Below, one piece after another: positions 1-6,662 of a stretch of 9,711 nt of DNA; the first letter of the stretch is position 1, and every line of letters begins with the position of its first letter. The notes under the pieces were generated by a model, which was not told the origin of the DNA, made no database searches, and saw nothing but the letters and a program-made list of their open reading frames with translations. The stretch is from Oscillospiraceae bacterium (GTDB lineage Bacteria; Bacillota; Clostridia; Oscillospirales; Ruminococcaceae). The position numbers were made by a program, and so were the translations under genes. The DNA lies in NCBI GenBank assembly GCA_017472375.1, contig JAFUQL010000354.1:1-9711 (forward strand), read 5' to 3'.

Positions 1-201
1 CCTGCGGCGGCCCGGCAGCAGCGGGCAGCGGGCAGCCCCCAGCTGCAGCGCCAGCCCGGCCAGCCGCAGCGGTTTGAGCCGCACAGCAAACCCGGCCGCA
101 GCCGTTCCGGCGCACCGGCCGCTGATTCCAAGCGAGGAAAGAACCAGACCCAATGGCAAAGTCGTTCCGAAAACTCAAGCGCAAAGCGCAAAAAGCGCTG
201 A
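1..201 (+). CDS. C-terminal tail of an unidentified protein (5' end outside window)
   Basis: Reading frame 1 is open from the first base to TGA at 199-201 and gives 66 residues rich in Gln, Pro, Arg and Ser, ending in the basic string KRKKR. The codons (many CAG, CTG, CCG, GGC) look like those of the real genes here. The end overlaps the start of the next gene by 49 bases. Low-complexity basic tails of this kind occur on nucleic-acid-binding or ribosome-associated proteins, but nothing here identifies the family. The competing frame-3 reading stops at 75-77 with an Ala/Pro-rich tail and cannot be fully excluded. Confidence 0.45.
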   Translation, partial: PAAARQQRAAGSPQLQRQPGQPQRFEPHSKPGRSRSGAPAADSKRGKNQTQWQSRSENSSAKRKKR

Positions 202-1163
202 AAGCCGTCCAGAACATCGGTGCAGGGGCACTGCTTGCGGCCGTGTTCATCTGCATTTTTTGGCCGGCCATGGGTACCGGTGTGGACCTGCCCTTCGGCG
301 GGCCGGAGGAATGGCTGGACCGAGCTCTCGATGTCACCGGCCTTGCGCCGGCCTCCGGTGTACAGCTTCCGGAGAGCGGTCCCTTTGTCTGCGCACTGGA
401 CGTGGGGCAGGGGGATGCGGTGCTGGTGGGCGACAGCGGCCATTTTGCGCTGATCGACACCGGAACGCCTGCCGCAGCGGAGGAGATGATCGCCGCACTG
501 GATGACCTGGGTGTGGACCGGCTTGAAGTGCTGGTGCTGACCCATCCCCATGAGGACCACATCGGCGGTGCATCCCGTCTGCTGGAGGAGATCCCGGTGG
601 AATGGATGGTTCTGCCGGATGTGGATCTGTGCCCGGAGCTGAGTTCCTACACCTATGAAAAGCTGCTGGTCCAGGCGAACATGCAGGAGATCCCCGGTGC
701 GGTGCCGTCGACCGGCGACAGCTTTGCCCTTGGCGGAAGCACCCTGTCGGTGGTCGGTACTGGGCTTGCGGGCGCGAAAGATTACAATCAGATCTCGCTG
801 GCTGTTCGGTTCGACGGGCCTGGATTGTCCTTTTTGGCCACCGGCGATGCAGAGGAAGCTCTGGAGCTGGCACTGGTTGCCAGTGGTGTTTCTCTGCGTG
901 CGGACGTGTTCAAAGCGGGCCATCATGGATCTGACACCTCCAACTCGGCTGCCCTGCTGGCCGCGGTGCTGCCCAAGGTGGTGCTTGTGAGCTGCGGTGC
1001 TGACAATGACTATGGTCATCCGCATCAGGGGCCGCTGGCGCGCTTTGGCATGGTCGGCGCACAGGTGCTGCGTACCGATGAGCAGGGGATCCTGCTGGTG
1101 ACACCAAGGGAAGACGGGGCTGGCCTGACCACAGCGGTGAGCCGTGAGAGCGAAGCGGCCTGA
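153..1163 (+). CDS. Membrane-anchored MBL-fold hydrolase, ComEC C-terminal-like
   Basis: This 336-residue protein has a basic N-terminus, one hydrophobic segment at about residues 22-38 (signal anchor or uncleaved signal peptide), then a metallo-beta-lactamase domain from about 77. Metal-site motifs are visible in order: HPHEDH at 131-136, GDAE around Asp232, HHGS at 257-260 and GHP with His289. The DVGQGDA motif at 83-89 is typical of the extracellular MBL domain of the DNA-uptake protein ComEC/Rec2, but the multi-pass channel of ComEC is missing. It therefore belongs to the stand-alone ComEC-like MBL group, probably acting outside the membrane on a phosphodiester or nucleic-acid substrate; the substrate is inferred. 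ATG at 153 has GAGGAAAG at 134-141, spacing 11. The next Met would remove the anchor. Translation may be coupled to the overlapping upstream frame. Confidence 0.9.
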   Translation: MAKSFRKLKRKAQKALKAVQNIGAGALLAAVFICIFWPAMGTGVDLPFGGPEEWLDRALDVTGLAPASGVQLPESGPFVCALDVGQGDAVLVGDSGHFALIDTGTPAAAEEMIAALDDLGVDRLEVLVLTHPHEDHIGGASRLLEEIPVEWMVLPDVDLCPELSSYTYEKLLVQANMQEIPGAVPSTGDSFALGGSTLSVVGTGLAGAKDYNQISLAVRFDGPGLSFLATGDAEEALELALVASGVSLRADVFKAGHHGSDTSNSAALLAAVLPKVVLVSCGADNDYGHPHQGPLARFGMVGAQVLRTDEQGILLVTPREDGAGLTTAVSRESEAA

Positions 1164-1199
1164 GAAATGAAAATTTTTTCAAATAACCTATCAAATGGG

Positions 1200-1228
1200 T
1201 GGACTATTGCGCAGTTTTGCGCTATGAT
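1200..1228 (+). promoter_or_regulatory. Candidate sigma-A promoter for the metF operon
   Basis: TGGACT at 1200-1205 and TATGAT at 1223-1228 are separated by exactly 17 bases, each matching the vegetative consensus in four or five of six positions. The surrounding 1164-1235 stretch is much more AT-rich than the genes around it. Transcription would begin near 1235, just before the GC hairpin. No terminator with a proper T-tract lies between the MBL gene and this site, so read-through from upstream is also possible. Confidence 0.45.
1207..1222 (+). promoter_or_regulatory. TTGCGC repeat inside the promoter spacer, possible operator
   Basis: TTGCGC occurs at 1207-1212 and again at 1217-1222, starts 10 bp apart, so both copies face the same side of the helix. 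The same bases also contain the inverted repeat GCGCA-GTTT-TGCGC at 1209-1222. The element fills most of the spacer between the proposed -35 and -10, where a bound protein would block or bend the promoter. No known methionine operator (such as an S-box leader or T-box) is recognisable; the operator role is inference. Confidence 0.3.
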
Positions 1229-1239
1229 TAGGTAAAGTG

Positions 1240-1273
1240 CCGGCGGCGGGGTCTTTCGGGGCTCCGCCGCCGG
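1240..1273 (+). promoter_or_regulatory. GC-rich leader hairpin before metF
   Basis: CCGGCGGCGG at 1240-1249 pairs perfectly with CCGCCGCCGG at 1264-1273, and the stem extends inward by a G-T and a G-C pair, giving about 12 bp around a roughly 10-base loop. It is followed by TTGCAATCC rather than a T-tract, so it is not a standard intrinsic terminator for the MBL gene. Its place at the predicted 5' end of the met transcript, 15 bases before the metF ribosome binding site, fits an mRNA-stabilising or translation-modulating leader. I see no SAM or cobalamin riboswitch core. Confidence 0.55.
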
Positions 1274-1304
1274 TTGCAATCCAGTGATAAGAGGGAATGG
1301 GAAA

Positions 1305-2180
1305 ATGTACATTCGTCAGTTGTTTGCGCAGAAAAGCTGCGTGTTTTCCATGGAGATCTTCCCGCCGAAGCAGACGGTCGGGTATGAGAAACTGCAGGTA
1401 TCCCTGCGGCAGATGGCACAGCTAAACCCTGATTTCATCAGCGTGACCTATGGCGCGGGCGGCTCGGCGGGGGGGATCTCCACCTGTGAGCTGGCGTCCT
1501 TCCTCAAAAATGAACTGAAGGTGGAGCCGCTGGCCCACATCATCTGCATGGGCTCGGAGCAGGACACCATCCGCCCCACATTGGATGAGTTGTTTGCGGC
1601 AGGCATCCAGAACATTCTGGCCCTGCGGGGTGACCGCAGCCCGCTGCGGCCGGAGAGCCACGACTTCCCCCATGCCAGCGATCTGGCGGCGTTCATCCGC
1701 AGCAATTATGGAAGCTTCGGGCTGTCCGGTGCCTGCTACACGGAGGGCCATGCCGAGAGCCCCAGCCTTGCGGCGGACGTGGCCAATCTGCGCATCAAGC
1801 AGGAGGCCGGTGTGAGCCATCTGATCACCCAGCTGTTTTTTGACAATCTGTACTACTACCGCTTTTTGAATCTGGCCCGCCGGGCTGGTGTGGATCTGCC
1901 GGTGTCCGCCGGCGTGATGCCCATTGTGAAGAAACAGCAGATCGAGCGCACGGTGGCGCTCTCCGGTGCATCCCTGCCGCCGAAGTTCTCCAAGATGATC
2001 AGCCGCTGGCAGGACGACGAAGCGAGCCTGTTTGAGGCGGGCATTGAGTATGCGGTGGAGCAGATGCGCGATTTGATCGAGGGCGGTGCGGACGGTGTTC
2101 ACCTGTACGCCATGAACAACCCGGTGGTAGCGAGCCGGGTCTATGAGGGCATCCGTGATCTGCTGCCCTCCCGGGGCTGA
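1305..2180 (+). CDS. metF: 5,10-methylenetetrahydrofolate reductase
   Basis: This is a 291-residue single-domain FAD TIM-barrel enzyme that reduces 5,10-methylene-THF to 5-methyl-THF, the methyl donor for MetH. Family landmarks appear in order: SMEIFPPK with Glu17 (the position of the catalytic acid in E. coli MetF), SVTYGAGG at 46-53, the flavin-contact segment ALRGDRS with Asp110, YTEGHAES at 145-152, ITQLFFD with Gln176, and a C-terminal HLYAMNNP. Length matches bacterial MetF. ATG at 1305 is preferred because AAGAGGG lies at 1289-1295, nine bases upstream; a GTG at 1284 would add seven residues that overlap this site. First gene of the met operon, with the next frame overlapping its end. 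A run of seven G at 1469-1475 lies within the coding sequence. Confidence 0.95.
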   Translation: MYIRQLFAQKSCVFSMEIFPPKQTVGYEKLQVSLRQMAQLNPDFISVTYGAGGSAGGISTCELASFLKNELKVEPLAHIICMGSEQDTIRPTLDELFAAGIQNILALRGDRSPLRPESHDFPHASDLAAFIRSNYGSFGLSGACYTEGHAESPSLAADVANLRIKQEAGVSHLITQLFFDNLYYYRFLNLARRAGVDLPVSAGVMPIVKKQQIERTVALSGASLPPKFSKMISRWQDDEASLFEAGIEYAVEQMRDLIEGGADGVHLYAMNNPVVASRVYEGIRDLLPSRG

Positions 2181-2847
2181 GGCTGTGCGCCTGCAGCTGC
2201 CTGTCGCTCTGCGGCGGGAAGAGGTATATCGCTATATGGGCTGCCCCCAGGATGACCCGACTGCTGCTGCGCTGCTGGATGTCTGTGAACCGGAACTGCT
2301 GGCCGCAGTGCAGCCCAGAGGGACGTGGCGGGTCCTGTTCAGGCAGGATGCACCGGAAGGGCTGTACCTGGATCCGGGAGATGTCGGGCGTCATCTGGTG
2401 GGGTGCGACCGCGTTGTACTGATGGCGGTGACCCTGGGTGCTGGTGTGGAGCGGCTGCTGCGCCGTTATACAGCAGCGGATGTGGCACTGGCTTCGGCAG
2501 CGGATGCAGCCGGGAGTGTGCTGGCAGAGCAGGCTGCGGACGAACTCGAGCGCATCCTGCGGGAGCAGTTTGCTCAGCAGGGGCTGTACATGACTGGCCG
2601 GTACTCGCCCGGTTATGGAGATTGGCCCATTCAGGTGCAGCGGGAACTGTGCCGTATTTTGGATACAGGCCGGAGCATCGGCCTCGGCGTGAGCGAAAAC
2701 AGCCTGATGGCGCCCCGAAAAAGCATCACAGCGGTGCTTGGCGTAGCCGACCACCCGGTGACAGGGAAGCTGGCGGGCTGCGGAAATTGTGTATTAAGGG
2801 ATACCTGTGCGTATCGGAAACGAGGGAAGACCTGTGCAGATCGGTGA
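2143..2847 (+). CDS. Stand-alone cobalamin methionine synthase activation protein
   Basis: This protein, up to 234 residues, matches the C-terminal reactivation domain of MetH expressed separately, as in Thermotoga. That domain binds AdoMet so that inactive cob(II)alamin can be reductively methylated. The diagnostic motif RYSPGYGDWP is at 153-162, corresponding to the AdoMet-contact RxxPGY of E. coli MetH, followed by LMAPRKSITAVLG at 188-200. The end is unusual for the E. coli domain: four cysteines, 213, 216, 222 and 231, in CX2CX5CX8C spacing inside a basic tail, suggesting a bound Fe-S cluster or zinc. The start is uncertain. ATG 2143 gives the longest form, GTG 2155 has the better site (GAGGG at 2145-2149, spacing 5), and GTG 2185 would begin just after metF. 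Position between metF and metH supports a role in the same pathway. Confidence 0.9.
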   Translation: MRASVICCPPGAEAVRLQLPVALRREEVYRYMGCPQDDPTAAALLDVCEPELLAAVQPRGTWRVLFRQDAPEGLYLDPGDVGRHLVGCDRVVLMAVTLGAGVERLLRRYTAADVALASAADAAGSVLAEQAADELERILREQFAQQGLYMTGRYSPGYGDWPIQVQRELCRILDTGRSIGLGVSENSLMAPRKSITAVLGVADHPVTGKLAGCGNCVLRDTCAYRKRGKTCADR

Positions 2848-5203
2848 TATTTTCAAAGGAGAGCGCTACATTTTTCTGGATGGCGGCATGGGTACCATGT
2901 TGCAGGCGGCCGGTCTGCCGGTGGGTGAGCGCCCGGAACTTCTTGCCGTGAACCGGCCGGAACTGCTCACCTCCATTCATAGGGCGTATATCGATGCGGG
3001 AAGCGACATCGTGTATGCAAACACGTTCGGTGCATCGGCTAAAAAGCTGGCGGGCAGCGGGTACACGGTGGAGCAGTTGGTGCCCGCGGCACTGGAATGT
3101 GCCCGGAAGGCAGCCGCGCCCGCCGGGGCGCTGGTCGCGCTGGACATCGGGCCGCTGGGCGAACTGCTGGAGCCTGCGGGCACCCTGCGCTTTGAGGAGG
3201 CCTGCGAACAGTTCAAGCGCATCGTCTGTGCCGGCCGTGACCATGCCGACCTGATCGTGCTGGAGACCATGACGGACCTGTATGAAGTAAAAGCGGCGCT
3301 GCTCGCTGCAAAAGAGAACAGCAGTCTGCCGGTGATGGTGTCCATGACCTTTGAAGAAAATGGCCGCAGCTTTACCGGCTGCAGCGTGGAGAGCTTCGCG
3401 GCTACCGCCGTGGGCCTTGGCGCCGATGCAGTGGGCATCAACTGCTCGCTGGGCCCTGCGGAGATCTTCCCCATGGCAAAAGCTCTTTGCGAGGCCACCC
3501 GCCCCGGTGTACCGGTATTTGTGAAGCCAAACGCCGGTCTGCCCCGGGCGGACGGCAGCGGTTATGACATTACGCCGCAGAGCTTCTGCGAGCAGATGCA
3601 GCCCTATAAGGCGCTGGGCATCCGGATGCTGGGCGGCTGCTGCGGTACGACCCCGGAGTTTATCCGCAGCCTGAAGGAGAGCTTTGACGGCGAACGCCCG
3701 GCCGAGCGTGCCGGAAGCCGTCGAAGCTGGCTGTGTACGCCTGTGCGGGCCGTTGCGGTGGAGGATGTGACCGTTGTGGGCGAGCGCATCAACCCCACTG
3801 GTAAAAAGCGCTTTCAGCAGGCGCTGCGCGAGGGGGACATGGACTACATCCTGACGCAGGCCGTGGAGCAGATGAACGCCGGGGCGCAGATCCTGGACGT
3901 GAACGTGGGTCTGCCCGGGGTGGACGAGCCCGCCTTGATGGAAGCAGCGGTGAAGGCGATCCAATCGGTGGTAGACCTGCCGCTGCAGCTGGACAGCTCC
4001 GATCCCGAAGCGCTGGAACGTGGCCTGCGCGCATACAACGGCAAGCCCATCGTCAACTCGGTGAATGGTGAGCAGAAGGTGCTGGACGCCATTCTGCCCC
4101 TCTGCCGCAAGTACGGTGCCGCGGTTGTGGGTCTGACGCTGGATGAGAACGGCATCCCCAAAAAGGCTGAGGAGCGGGTCGCGGTGGCGCGCCGCATTCG
4201 TCAGGCCGCGCTGGATGCGGGCATCCCCAACGAGGATATCTACATCGATTGCCTGACGCTGACCGCCAGCGCTCAGCAGGAAGACGTGATGGAGACCCTG
4301 AAGGCGCTGCAGACCTGCAAGCAGGAGATGGGGGTCCATACGGTGCTGGGCGTATCCAACATCAGCTTCGGCCTGCCCTGCCGGCCCTATCTGAATACCG
4401 CCTTCCTGACGATGGCCATGATGCACGGGCTGGATCTGCCCATCATCAACCCCAATCTGGAGGAGATGATGGCGGCGGTGGCGGCTTTCCGGGTGCTGAC
4501 CAACCGGGATAAGCAGAGTACGGATTACATCGCCCGCTATGCGGGCCGTACGGCGGCAGCTCCGACGGCTGCCTTGCAGGGGCCGGAGCTGGGCACTGCG
4601 GTGGAGCAGGGCCTGAAGGCGGAAGCGGCCGCCGCCGCACGGGAGCTGCTGAAAAGCAAAGAGCCCCTTGAAGTGGTGAACGGGGTACTGATCCCGGCAT
4701 TGGACAAGGTCGGCGCAGGGTTTGAGAAGGGGACACTGTTCCTGCCGCAGCTTCTGCAGGCGGCATCTGCGGCGCAGAGTGCCTTTGAAGTGGTGAAGGA
4801 AGCCATTGCCCGGACAGGACAGGGCGGTGCCAGCCGTGGCAGGATCGTGGTAGCCACCGTGAAAGGTGACATCCATGACATCGGAAAAAACATCGTGAAG
4901 GTGATCCTCGAGAACTACGGCTACGATGTGACGGATCTTGGCCGCGATGTGGCGCCCGAGGCGGTGGTGGATGCGGTGAAGCGTACCGGGGCTCCGCTGG
5001 TGGGGCTTTCGGCGCTGATGACCACCACCTTGCCCAGTATGCAGGCGACCATTGAGGCGCTGCACAGAGAGGGCTTGCCCTGCAAGGTCATGGTGGGCGG
5101 CGCGGTGCTGACCCCGGACTATGCGAAACAGATCGGCGCAGATTATTACGCCAAGGACGCCAAGGCCAGCGCGGACATTGCAAAAGAGGTGTTTGGCGCC
5201 TGA
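2834..5203 (+). CDS. metH: Cobalamin-dependent methionine synthase without activation domain
   Basis: This 789-residue enzyme transfers a methyl group from 5-methyl-THF through cobalamin to homocysteine. Domains from the chosen start: homocysteine/zinc barrel at about 1-285, with LDGGMGTML near 15-23 and zinc ligands Cys204 (INCSLG) and Cys269-Cys270 (GGCCGT); folate barrel at about 310-570, beginning VVGERINPTG; cap helices at about 580-656 (LFLPQLLQAA); B12 Rossmann domain at about 670-789 with D679-x-H681-x-x-G684, the lower-axial histidine motif. The chain ends after the B12 domain, so the roughly 330-residue activation domain of the 1227-residue E. coli enzyme is absent and supplied by the gene just upstream. 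GTG at 2834 follows GAGGGA at 2822-2827, spacing 6, and overlaps the previous stop by 14 bases. GTG 2807, after TAAGGG, is an alternative adding nine residues. Confidence 0.96.
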   Translation: MQIGDIFKGERYIFLDGGMGTMLQAAGLPVGERPELLAVNRPELLTSIHRAYIDAGSDIVYANTFGASAKKLAGSGYTVEQLVPAALECARKAAAPAGALVALDIGPLGELLEPAGTLRFEEACEQFKRIVCAGRDHADLIVLETMTDLYEVKAALLAAKENSSLPVMVSMTFEENGRSFTGCSVESFAATAVGLGADAVGINCSLGPAEIFPMAKALCEATRPGVPVFVKPNAGLPRADGSGYDITPQSFCEQMQPYKALGIRMLGGCCGTTPEFIRSLKESFDGERPAERAGSRRSWLCTPVRAVAVEDVTVVGERINPTGKKRFQQALREGDMDYILTQAVEQMNAGAQILDVNVGLPGVDEPALMEAAVKAIQSVVDLPLQLDSSDPEALERGLRAYNGKPIVNSVNGEQKVLDAILPLCRKYGAAVVGLTLDENGIPKKAEERVAVARRIRQAALDAGIPNEDIYIDCLTLTASAQQEDVMETLKALQTCKQEMGVHTVLGVSNISFGLPCRPYLNTAFLTMAMMHGLDLPIINPNLEEMMAAVAAFRVLTNRDKQSTDYIARYAGRTAAAPTAALQGPELGTAVEQGLKAEAAAAARELLKSKEPLEVVNGVLIPALDKVGAGFEKGTLFLPQLLQAASAAQSAFEVVKEAIARTGQGGASRGRIVVATVKGDIHDIGKNIVKVILENYGYDVTDLGRDVAPEAVVDAVKRTGAPLVGLSALMTTTLPSMQATIEALHREGLPCKVMVGGAVLTPDYAKQIGADYYAKDAKASADIAKEVFGA

Positions 5204-5235
5204 CCCTCTGAGGCCCTTGCCTAAACAAAAAAGAA

Positions 5236-5285
5236 CCCGCCGGGCGGAGTGTGGAACCGTACCACACCCGCCCGGCGGGCTTTTT
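5236..5285. terminator. Bidirectional intrinsic terminator between metH and ccdA-tlpA
   Basis: The arms CCCGCCGGGCGG (5236-5247) and CCGCCCGGCGGG (5268-5279) pair perfectly over 12 bp. GTGTGG (5249-5254) and CCACAC (5262-5267) add six more pairs past a one-base bulge, around a seven-base loop. Five T follow on the + strand (5281-5285), and an A-rich stretch (5224-5235) precedes it, giving a U-tract for transcripts on the - strand. It lies between two convergent stop codons, so it can end both operons. Confidence 0.92.
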
Positions 5286-5296
5286 ATTCGAATTGG

Positions 5297-6610
5297 TCAA
5301 CCGGTGCGGATCCCGGTCATAGTCTGCTGAACGATACTCTCCATCATGTCAGCGGTCAGACCGCCCGTGACGTAGCCGAACAGATTGCCGTCCTTGTCGA
5401 TCATGAAGGTGGTGGGGAAGGCTGAGATGCCGTAGGTCATCAACACATCGGTGGTTGTGTCCATCACCACCGGGAAGGTGTATCCGTTGGTCTCCAGGAA
5501 GGCGGTGACCTCCTCCAGGCTTACGTCCTGCCCGTAGGGATTGTCGTCGCTCTTGGGGTTGGCCACGCCGAGAACGATCAGTTCCCCGGTGTTGCTGCCA
5601 TAGGATTCATACAGCTCCTGGATCTCAGGCATTTCCTGCTGGCAGGGCGGGCACCAGGTGGTCCAAAAGTTCAGGAACACCGTCTTGCACTTGTAATCGG
5701 ACAGAGTGTGGTTATCGCCGTACTGATCCACCATGGTGAAATCCGGGGCCGGGTAGACGGGCAGAGCGTCCTCTTCGCCGCTGTCGGGGGACGCGGTGGC
5801 TTCAGGCTGCGAGGAGGCAGACTCCGGCTGAGAGGAGACCGCCTGAGAGGATGCAGTGCTCTCCCCAGTGGTGTTCGTGCCGACGGAAGAGAGGTATCCG
5901 GTCAGACTGTTCATGAAACCGGTCATGGTCATGATGCCCATCAGGATCAGAAGCACCGCGCCGACCTTGGCGGTGTAGCGGACCACATTGCCGTGACTCT
6001 TGAAGAAATCAAGAACAGACCCGGTGAACAGCCCCACTGCGAGGAAGGGCAGGACAAAGCCCAGCGTATAGACGGCGATGAGGGTGAAGCCGGCGGCCGA
6101 GGAAGAAGCCGAGCCTGCCATCATCAGTACACTGCTCAGGGTAGGTCCTACGCAGGGGGTCCATGCAAAGCTGAAGGTGAAGCCTAGCAGCAGGGCGGTG
6201 AAGGGGTTCATGGCCACACGGTCCAGCCGCAAAGGGAGCCGCCGTTCCTGCTCTACCAGAGCGGAATGACCAAATACTCCCAGCTGATACAGGCCGAACA
6301 TGACCATCAAAATGCCGCTGATGCGGGCAAACAAAATACGGTTGGAACTGAAAAAACGCCCCAATGAAGTGAATCCAAACCCCAGTACAAAGAAGGTGGC
6401 GCTGATGCCAAGAACAAAAAACAGGGTGTTGAGCAGGATGGTTTTACGGGGGTAATGAAGGGTTCCGTTCTCATCCCGGGTGACGGCGCCGCCAGACAGA
6501 TAGCTGACATACAGCGGTACCAGTGGGAGCACACAAGGAGAGAAAAAGCTTAGCAGACCCTGCACGAATACGGTGAGAACAGGGATACTGGATTCGGGAG
6601 AAAAAGACAT
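5297..6610 (-). CDS. CcdA-TlpA fusion: membrane thiol transporter with thioredoxin domain
   Basis: This 437-residue protein joins a CcdA/DsbD-beta-type electron carrier to an extracellular TlpA-like thioredoxin. The first 235 residues hold about six membrane segments. The paired transport cysteines are Cys26 (FFSPCVLPLVP) and Cys153 (WTPCVGPTL). A Ser/Gln/Glu-rich linker follows at about 241-283, with SSQPE occurring twice. The thioredoxin fold spans about 284-437, with active site WCPPC (Cys320, Cys323) and cis-proline loop AFPTTF (Pro399). Electrons from cytoplasmic thioredoxin would pass through the membrane to reduce extracellular thiols, for example in cytochrome or cell-envelope protein maturation; the target is unknown. 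ATG at 6610 has AGGAG five bases upstream. Two in-frame upstream ATGs lie in a tandem repeat without a binding site and are rejected. It is monocistronic or follows read-through from the dehydrogenase gene. Confidence 0.93.
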   Translation of the reverse strand: MSFSPESSIPVLTVFVQGLLSFFSPCVLPLVPLYVSYLSGGAVTRDENGTLHYPRKTILLNTLFFVLGISATFFVLGFGFTSLGRFFSSNRILFARISGILMVMFGLYQLGVFGHSALVEQERRLPLRLDRVAMNPFTALLLGFTFSFAWTPCVGPTLSSVLMMAGSASSSAAGFTLIAVYTLGFVLPFLAVGLFTGSVLDFFKSHGNVVRYTAKVGAVLLILMGIMTMTGFMNSLTGYLSSVGTNTTGESTASSQAVSSQPESASSQPEATASPDSGEEDALPVYPAPDFTMVDQYGDNHTLSDYKCKTVFLNFWTTWCPPCQQEMPEIQELYESYGSNTGELIVLGVANPKSDDNPYGQDVSLEEVTAFLETNGYTFPVVMDTTTDVLMTYGISAFPTTFMIDKDGNLFGYVTGGLTADMMESIVQQTMTGIRTG

Positions 6611-6627
6611 AATGGCTCCTAATCTAA

Positions 6628-6651
6628 TAAGCATACAAGTAAGCATGCAAG
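6628..6651 (-). repeat. 12-bp tandem repeat upstream of ccdA-tlpA
   Basis: Two adjacent units, TAAGCATACAAG (6628-6639) and TAAGCATGCAAG (6640-6651), agree at 11 of 12 positions. They lie 17-40 bases upstream of the CcdA-TlpA start codon, in its probable 5' untranslated region. The repeat supplies the two spurious in-frame ATG codons ahead of the true start. It could be a protein-binding site or a slippage product. Confidence 0.6.
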
Positions 6652-6662
6652 ATATAATGTGC

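Noticed and set aside
1168..1181. TGAAAATTTTTTCA inverted repeat just after the MBL gene as a terminator
   Set aside because: The stem is only A-T pairs apart from one G-C, with almost no loop; too weak to call.
1164..1304. SAM or cobalamin riboswitch in the metF leader
   Set aside because: The leader is too short and lacks the conserved cores of either class; only a simple GC hairpin is present.
1422..2102. 226-codon open frame on the - strand opposite metF
   Set aside because: Antisense shadow of metF; the composition is unlike a folded protein and there is no binding site.
2726..5065. 779-codon open frame on the - strand opposite metH
   Set aside because: It mirrors a clear metH with all domain motifs. 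Its His/Arg/Gln-rich translation has no recognisable domain, and long antisense frames are expected where codon third positions are GC-rich.
6611..6646. Longer CcdA-TlpA start at 6646
   Set aside because: No Shine-Dalgarno upstream, and the added residues come from the 12-bp repeat. ATG 6610 has AGGAG at ideal spacing and gives the usual CcdA N-terminus.
6653..6658. TATAAT on the + strand as a promoter -10
   Set aside because: No -35 at a suitable distance (AGCATA at 17 bases), and transcription would run antisense into the dehydrogenase gene.
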